64,000 nucleotides of DNA, from assembly GCA_021234155.1 (NCBI GenBank), contig JAJEKV010000131.1, positions 1,785,288 to 1,849,287 on the forward strand, written 5' to 3'. This document shows, in pieces, positions 59,105 to 64,000 of the stretch. A program made the position numbers and the translations under genes. The notes under the pieces were generated by a model. The model was given only the letters and a program-made list of their open reading frames with translations, had not been told where the DNA came from and searched no databases. This DNA comes from Isoetes taiwanensis (Eukaryota; Streptophyta; Lycopodiopsida; Isoetales; Isoetaceae). Each line of letters starts with the position of its first letter. The first letter of the stretch is position 1.

Positions 59105-60090
59105 AACTCGTTTCCTTTCTGACAGATGTCATCATTTCAGGGAGTTCCATGTCAACGACTCCGGATCATGGTCATTGGATTCCAGCGGTTCACGTCGCGA
59201 GGAGGAGAATGCACTCCCCAAAGACAATCCAGAGCAAGACACTGCTCACAGCCAGAAAGGACCTGAAAAGATAATGATCCCGCATTTGGATCCCGATGAA
59301 CCGGAAATATGGTCAGAGCCAAACTCCAACTGGGATCCAGCTGGTCCCGCCAAGCTTGTAATATTTGACGTCAATGGAGTATTAGCTGCAGTATACCACG
59401 ATAAAGACGTCCCCGAGATTAACACCTCGCAGATCCCAACCAAAACATAGCATAAAATAGTGTATCCGAGGCCTAGAGCTAAGGAAATTGTTGAATGGTG
59501 CCTGGAACGGGGATTCGAAGTGGGCATATGGTCTTGATGGCAAAGAAAAATATTGTCAATGTTCTTGGTGTTCTCGGCATTTCAGTTTTGAAGTTCAAGT
59601 TCGTTTGGGGAAACGAAAAAGTCGAGCATGTGTCGGACCTCAATCCAGCCATCACAAAGGGGAAGCCTATAATGGTGAAAAGGCTGGACATGGTTTATGA
59701 GCAATTCCAAGACTATGGCAAACACAACACGCTCATCATAGACGACTCTGCCTACAAGTGCTATCATAACGCGCAAAATACAATCATTGCTAAGCCATAT
59801 CGACCTGAAGAATATGAGACGGATAGGTGGTTGTCCTTCGGACTGTGTCCTGTCTTGGCGGAATCCCTCTTTGCCATTCTTGTCGCCGATGTGATTAGTA
59901 ACTATCCGAGCCTCACGGAACCCGATCCAGAGAGCAAGGCGATCATGAAAGCTATGGACGACAAATATTTTGGTGAACAAGAAGAGTGACCTCTGCTTTC
60001 AGATAGTCAAATTGTGTGAATATTGTAAACAAACGTGAACACATGTATTGAACATTTTGTAATGAATATACTTGTATATTGAGTTTTCGA

Positions 60091-60180
60091 TGCCTTTCTC
60101 GACTCACGAGTCGAGAAAGGCATGCTTGTCCTGTTGTACTTTGACTTTTATGGGCCTTTCTTGACTCGCGAGTCGAGAAA
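60091..60180. repeat. Two more palindrome copies 3' of the FCP1-like gene
   Basis: TGCCTTTCTCGACTC (60091-60105) and GAGTCGAGAAAGGCA (60108-60122) are perfect 15-bp arms with a 2-nt loop. A second copy at 60157-60180 has one mismatch. A half copy, TTCTCGACTCGCGA, occurs near 60915. Confidence 0.88.
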
Positions 60181-60265
60181 GACACTACTTCCCACGTCAT
60201 TGGATGCAGTTGTATGGAATGAATGTTCTCCGTTGTAATTTGATTTCAACATTCTTTTCTTCGTT

Positions 60266-60774
60266 TTGACTAATGGCACCATAATTGTTAATCATACTCT
60301 CCTTGCTCCGGTGGTTCGACGCACAGATCCGACACCGGACCGCAGATCCCGCCGGGCATCACGAGACCGCCCAGGTGGCACAGATCCGCTCAAAGGCGGA
60401 AGAAATACCGTTAAAGCACGGATCCCGGTCACGCTACACTCTTGCCCGGCCTTTGGGATAAGGTTGCTCGCGACCGAGGTTGCTCGCTACACCACGGGAT
60501 AAAGAACAGCGAAGAACAAAGAGAAAGTCCGTGAAGCTCAAAGCATCTTGCAAGCATTGCATAACATCCACGGAGGTTGGGGAAGGAGCATATTCGATGA
60601 AAGGCTGCGGGAGGCGAGTGGAGAAGCTCGGGTGACAGGTCGGCCGGTAGCTCGAGAGGCACCTCCACGTGAGGCATTCCACACTCTTGAGTTGCCCCAA
60701 GGCTTACGATTCGGCGTGAAGAAGCTAGTTAATCCCCTAAGGTGGACCACCTACCAAGATGATGTAATCAGGTG
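60266..60774 (+). other. Coding-like stretch, unassigned
   Basis: An open frame from 60548 (MQALHNIHGGWGRSIFDERL, then LELPQGLRFGVKKLVNPLRW) to 60775, preceded by a GC-rich frame at 60266-60502. Composition is protein-like, but no family was recognised. It may be a further exon or second gene of the candidate element. Confidence 0.35.
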
Positions 60775-61319
60775 ACAAAGAAGACCACCATGGTCTCTGC
60801 GTCCGATGTAAAATACATTGTATCTGTTCAATTTATTAATAAAAATTCTTTTTCAACTAGATCTTTGGTTTCAAACTTTAATGAATTTCCTTTGTTTCAG
60901 TTGCATTGTTCTTGTTCTCGACTCGCGAACCAGGGAAAACTGCAGCAAAGCTTGGATGCAGAGTTTTATTCAAAAATTCGAATTAAGGATAGTTTTCGGG
61001 TCGGGGTGCTACTTTTTATGTAAATTAACCGGGTTCCGAAAAAAAATGGGAATGGAATGAGTCCCACTTTAATTAAATACGACTTTCTAGTTTCCTTTTT
61101 CCTTTTAGCAACTCTCCCCCTTTTTGAAACAAGCAACAACTCCTTTTGCTTTATGTTATAATACCTTAAATGATACCTTATGTCTAAGTGTGTCTTTATA
61201 ATTTTTTTATTAATTTAACCATTGCATTTCAGTGAAATACATAGAAATCAAACAATTGAATATGCATGAAATACATCTTCTGAATATAATACATGACAAA
61301 ATATGTTACAATGCTTTAG

Positions 61320-61785
61320 ATGTCATGCTGTGACATGCCAAGTGGAGCGTTATATAAGCCGTAGAGAAATGTCACGTAGAAATGCACATGAGGTTTAGCA
61401 GTTCTAGCTACAGCAGTCAATCCCTCGATAGCATCTTCAGAGGGCAGCCATTGATCGCCACATCGTCTACTTTCAGAAGGTGGTCAATATAGACGATGCC
61501 CATCTCTTTGACCTGGCTTATACCGTGGCAATGGGGCCGCAGCGCCTCAAGGCCCGCTGGAGGGAAAAGAGAACTCAATGGCTGGCCAAATGGAATATGC
61601 AGGAGCACAAATGCATATAGGTGCAAACACAAGAAGGCCGCCATAGCTTGAGGCCATATCTTGATGCTTGCTGCCTCAGCAAGCTCTGGGATGCCAGCGC
61701 CCTTGAACAGGTCAAGGCAACACATTAACAGTGCCATATAAACCCCACAGTAGAACCTGGCCTGCAATGCTACCTGTGTACCCAT
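61320..61785 (-). pseudogene. Unrecognised protein-like ORF with a frameshift
   Basis: The minus strand encodes AASIKIWPQAMAAFLCLHLY and KEMGIVYIDHLLKVDDVAIN; the annotated frame stops at 61417. A one-base shift at about 61430 extends it through SEDAIEGLTAVARTAKPHVH, FYVTFLYGLYNAP to about 61325. The continuity across frames suggests a real but damaged coding segment. I cannot name the family. Confidence 0.35.
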
Positions 61786-62860
61786 TTTTCTATGAGAGGG
61801 CGCAGACTCATTGCATTGATTCGTACACCATCTCTAAATTGAGACAGACAGATGGATTGGGAAGCCACGCCATGACAGCTTTTGTCAGTTCTGGCAATGA
61901 ATGCCATACGCTTCTTGCTGTCCAACATATGCTCAAGTCCAAACATGCTATGCTGAGTTGGTCAAGCCTGGCTAGCCACTACATGTGATATTGAGCACGA
62001 CTTTAGTACGAATGCTGGGCAAGAGGCCATGGATATGCGGGATCAACTGCATTCTCAACCTTTTAGCACTTGAAGTGGCCAAATTTAGAAAACAACAAAT
62101 TTAGATGGCAATCTACCATTAATACATTTTGTAAGTAAGTATAGGCTCTGACAAAAATCCTCAAGGATATGGCGAAGTCGTTATTTTAGGAAATGGTCCT
62201 ATGTTAACCATCTTATTGGCCAATATATTAGTATGTCCCAAATTATAATATAATGAATTGGTCAATTCAATCCTTTATCTGTCAATTTACTGCTACGAAA
62301 TGGCGAATCTGCGCCTACTACATAGCTAACTCATTCTACTGAGGCCGGCCAGGGGATTTTGCCAAAATAGGTGATTGGGTGCCAAACGGCCCATCAGAGG
62401 CACTAAAACTTTTGCAGAGAATAAATCCCATCGATCTGAGCCCTCAGATCGAAATTCTAGAGGGGGCGAGCATGCTTGTCTTGCATGCGGTGCATGCCTT
62501 CTTTAGTTGGGAGATCGCTATATTAGGTGAGGTTCTTCATCAACGTCTCATCGTCACTTCCTCTTCTCTCTCAGCAGTACCTTATTCTTTATTCTTTGAA
62601 CACCCCCCCCTCCCCCCCTAAATTGTTTAATGTATTTGTCGCCTGGCACGCGTGACCAGCCCCTCTATTTGAAGAGGTTTTTTGTTTTGTTGTCGTGTGG
62701 CACGCGTGATTAGCCCCGCGAGGCACTTTGGGAGGTTTGTTGAGGCACTTTTGTTCTAGTGTTGGTGATGTGCAGGTACAAGTTGGCAAGTGGCAGCAGC
62801 TTTGGCTTCTCCATTCGTGGGTTTTGGGAGCGAATTCTGAGCCTTACGTTTGTCGAAGCC
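61786..62860. other. Non-coding stretch
   Basis: No gene recognised. A C-rich tract lies at about 62603-62620, and GTGTGGCACGCGTGA / CCTGGCACGCGTGA form a short direct repeat near 62642 and 62695. Confidence 0.4.
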
Positions 62861-62867
62861 CCTGCCG

Positions 62868-62947
62868 AAGGCTTATCACTAGGGTTTTTCCTCAAAAACT
62901 CGAAAGGGCGGGGTTTTTTAATCCCGGTGATAAGCTTTCGGCAGGTA
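62868..62947. repeat. Large hairpin with LINE-like core
   Basis: CTGCCGAAGGCTTATCAC and GTGATAAGCTTTCGGCAG form 18-bp arms with one mismatch. The interior, TTTTTCCTCAAAAACTCGAA then GGGCGGGGTTTTTTAATC, resembles the 3' hairpin of the two LINE copies elsewhere in the window. Confidence 0.65.
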
Positions 62948-64000
62948 CACAAACCAAACATCTATTAGCATTGTATTTCATGGGGTCCAAGTTGTATAAT
63001 TGGACATTCCCTTTATTTTTCTTCGTGGGTAGTTTGCATGTGTGCGGCTACCCACTATCCACCATTGTAGAAAATCTGCTGAGATGAATGAGAAGCCTAT
63101 CTATCGAGGTTTTTGTCGTTTTCATGTGAGCCCCATTCTAGAATCCCTATATTTTTTCTGAATTCTAAGATATAAAGACATCTTATGCAATCAACATAGT
63201 TTATCACCTTCAAAGAAGCTTACTTCTGCAAATTATGGTATTTCTTTCAAGATGTATACACCAATCATGTAGAATGGTGTCTTAAATGAAATATCAAAGC
63301 CTTATTATAACCAAGATCAAATTATAGTTTATAAGCATCTACAAGCTTGCTACAAGTTTGCCTTGATCGATTTTAGCCAGTGTTGTTAAAAAATATTGTT
63401 TTTCACCATAGAGTACTTCTTGAAAAGCCCATATATATTTAAAACATATGCATCTATAGGGATTGATTTAAAAAAAAGGAAAAAAAACTAAAAAAACAAA
63501 AAGAGAAAGCATTTATTCTCTACATCGATATATGGTTTTTACTTCTGCTTGTATGCTGTTAAGCCTTTGTTATACTCTTATTTCAACTCAGTTGCCTTCT
63601 GTACTTTCAACTCAGTTGCCTTCTGTACGAACTTAGGCGAAATGGGCGGAGGTACGTTACTCACCAAAGAGAATTTTCGAGTCTTTAACGGCCGCATGCA
63701 TGTAGGAGTTTTTGCTCCATTGGCAAATGGTTTTTACTTCGCGCTAAGCAAGAGACTATTTTCGTTCCATCACAAGCACCAGTTGACCAAGGTAACAGTT
63801 GCTTACTTCCTCTTCTTTTTCAAGTTGCGTCCTGTTTTTATTGCAATTCATTCTTTTCTTTATTGCTTCTAAAAATCCGACTACCATAGGTTATAAGTCG
63901 AAGTAGGCCCCAATCCAAAATGTTCGAGGTACAGCTGCTCCAAATATGGGCGGGTTTTTTCTTTTTTTGCCTCTACTTCACTTCTCTTCTATCTATATTC
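62948..64000. other. Non-coding end of the window
   Basis: CAGTGTTGTTAAAAAATATT near 63384 looks like a left end of an hAT-type element, but no partner end is present before the window closes. TTTCAACTCAGTTGCCTTCT is duplicated at about 63579 and 63604. No gene recognised. Confidence 0.4.

Larger units (their letters stand above)
55757..59989 (+). pseudogene. Multi-exon gene with C-terminal FCP1/NIF-type HAD phosphatase domain, broken
   Basis: First exon 55757-55838 (MATPSKKRGAGGDASSSGTK, then KKKTNTPG) is basic and ends at GTGAGC. Later coding blocks include HREFNPAHMLEILNLMV (about 56680), DKWKTFEKLCDMFWLEG (about 57480), QYDLILSTECVRGEMDPRYG (about 57620), KLGFGVVPFKADDSSPPFLV (about 58120) and NKDMVETIRSYLDLLHEHF (about 58825). 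A clear intron lies at 59003-59140 (GTGAGT to TTTCAG). The last part is an FCP1-homology HAD domain: KLVIFDVNGVL, RAKEIVEWCLERGFEVGIW and TLIIDDSAYKCYHNAQNTII, ending at 59989. FCP1/SCP enzymes are Asp-based phosphatases using DxDx(T/V). Here the second Asp is Asn (DVN), so catalysis may be impaired even apart from at least two stops and several frameshifts. The N-terminal two thirds match nothing I know. Confidence 0.6.
45677..61085. mobile_element. Candidate 15.4-kb element bounded by a 25-bp perfect inverted repeat
   Basis: AAGTCGTATTTAATTAAAGT then GGGAC (45677-45701) is repeated exactly in inverted orientation at 61061-61085. TCTA stands immediately outside each end (45673-45676 and 61086-61089), a possible 4-bp target duplication. 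Subterminal TGGGACT copies occur at the left end. Inside are a transposase-like relic (minus strand), a tandem array and the FCP1-like gene (plus strand), plus a palindrome family confined to its right half. No second inverted partner lies near either terminus, so the two repeats are unlikely to be separate MITEs. A 4-bp duplication alone could be chance; the superfamily is unknown to me. Confidence 0.45.

Noticed and set aside
63384-63400. hAT-type terminus CAGTGTTGTTAA
   Set aside because: A single 12-bp match with no inverted partner or 8-bp duplication inside the window; not enough to call an element.

Overview
The window reads as nuclear DNA of a land plant, most likely a non-seed vascular plant such as a fern. 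The signs are GT-AG introns, a PLS-type pentatricopeptide gene, plant-type IFRD, BASS-transporter and TMEM33-like genes, and a relic of a Y1 HUH transposase of the Replitron kind, a group reported as abundant in non-seed plants. The species call is inference. Most of the 64 kb is transposon-derived or non-coding. There is no operon structure, no CRISPR array, no rRNA gene and no organelle-type gene cluster.

Positions 1-10 kb: quiet DNA, a broken Replitron-like Rep gene (2.2-3.2 kb), small repeats with a tRNA-T-arm-like fold and an inverted-repeat element (3.7-4.8 kb), then an IFRD-family gene on the minus strand with compensating frameshifts and a duplicated 3' end. Positions 10-19 kb: an intronless PPR gene, a perfect 17-bp hairpin, a cluster of GGAAACCCTTCC motifs in both orientations, and a broken BASS-type transporter. 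Positions 19-29 kb: two 5'-truncated LINE copies with a shared 3' hairpin and short-repeat tails, a complete miniature LTR retrotransposon (TRIM) with target-site duplication, and a Ty3/gypsy-like LTR. Positions 29-32.2 kb: a tRNA-Leu(CAG) gene and the one gene that looks fully intact, a nine-exon TMEM33/Pom33-like membrane protein.

Positions 32,819-44,377: an 11.6-kb Mutator-like element (MULE) with TIRs over 1 kb and a 9-bp target duplication. It carries a decayed MULE transposase with a SWIM zinc finger, a spliced Ulp1-type SUMO-protease gene, a further spliced gene fragment, and two tandem arrays of GATC-rich hairpins related to its own TIRs. A 548-bp hAT-type element with an 8-bp duplication is nested in the right TIR.

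Positions 45,677-61,085: bounded by a perfect 25-bp inverted repeat and a possible TCTA duplication. The span holds a decayed DUF7869-like transposase-type gene, a roughly 300-bp tandem array and a broken multi-exon gene ending in an FCP1/NIF-type HAD domain. A 20-24 bp palindrome built on CTCGACTCGCGAGTCGAG recurs through its introns and flanks. This may be one large, unfamiliar mobile element and is the best candidate for something undescribed. The last 3 kb is mostly non-coding.
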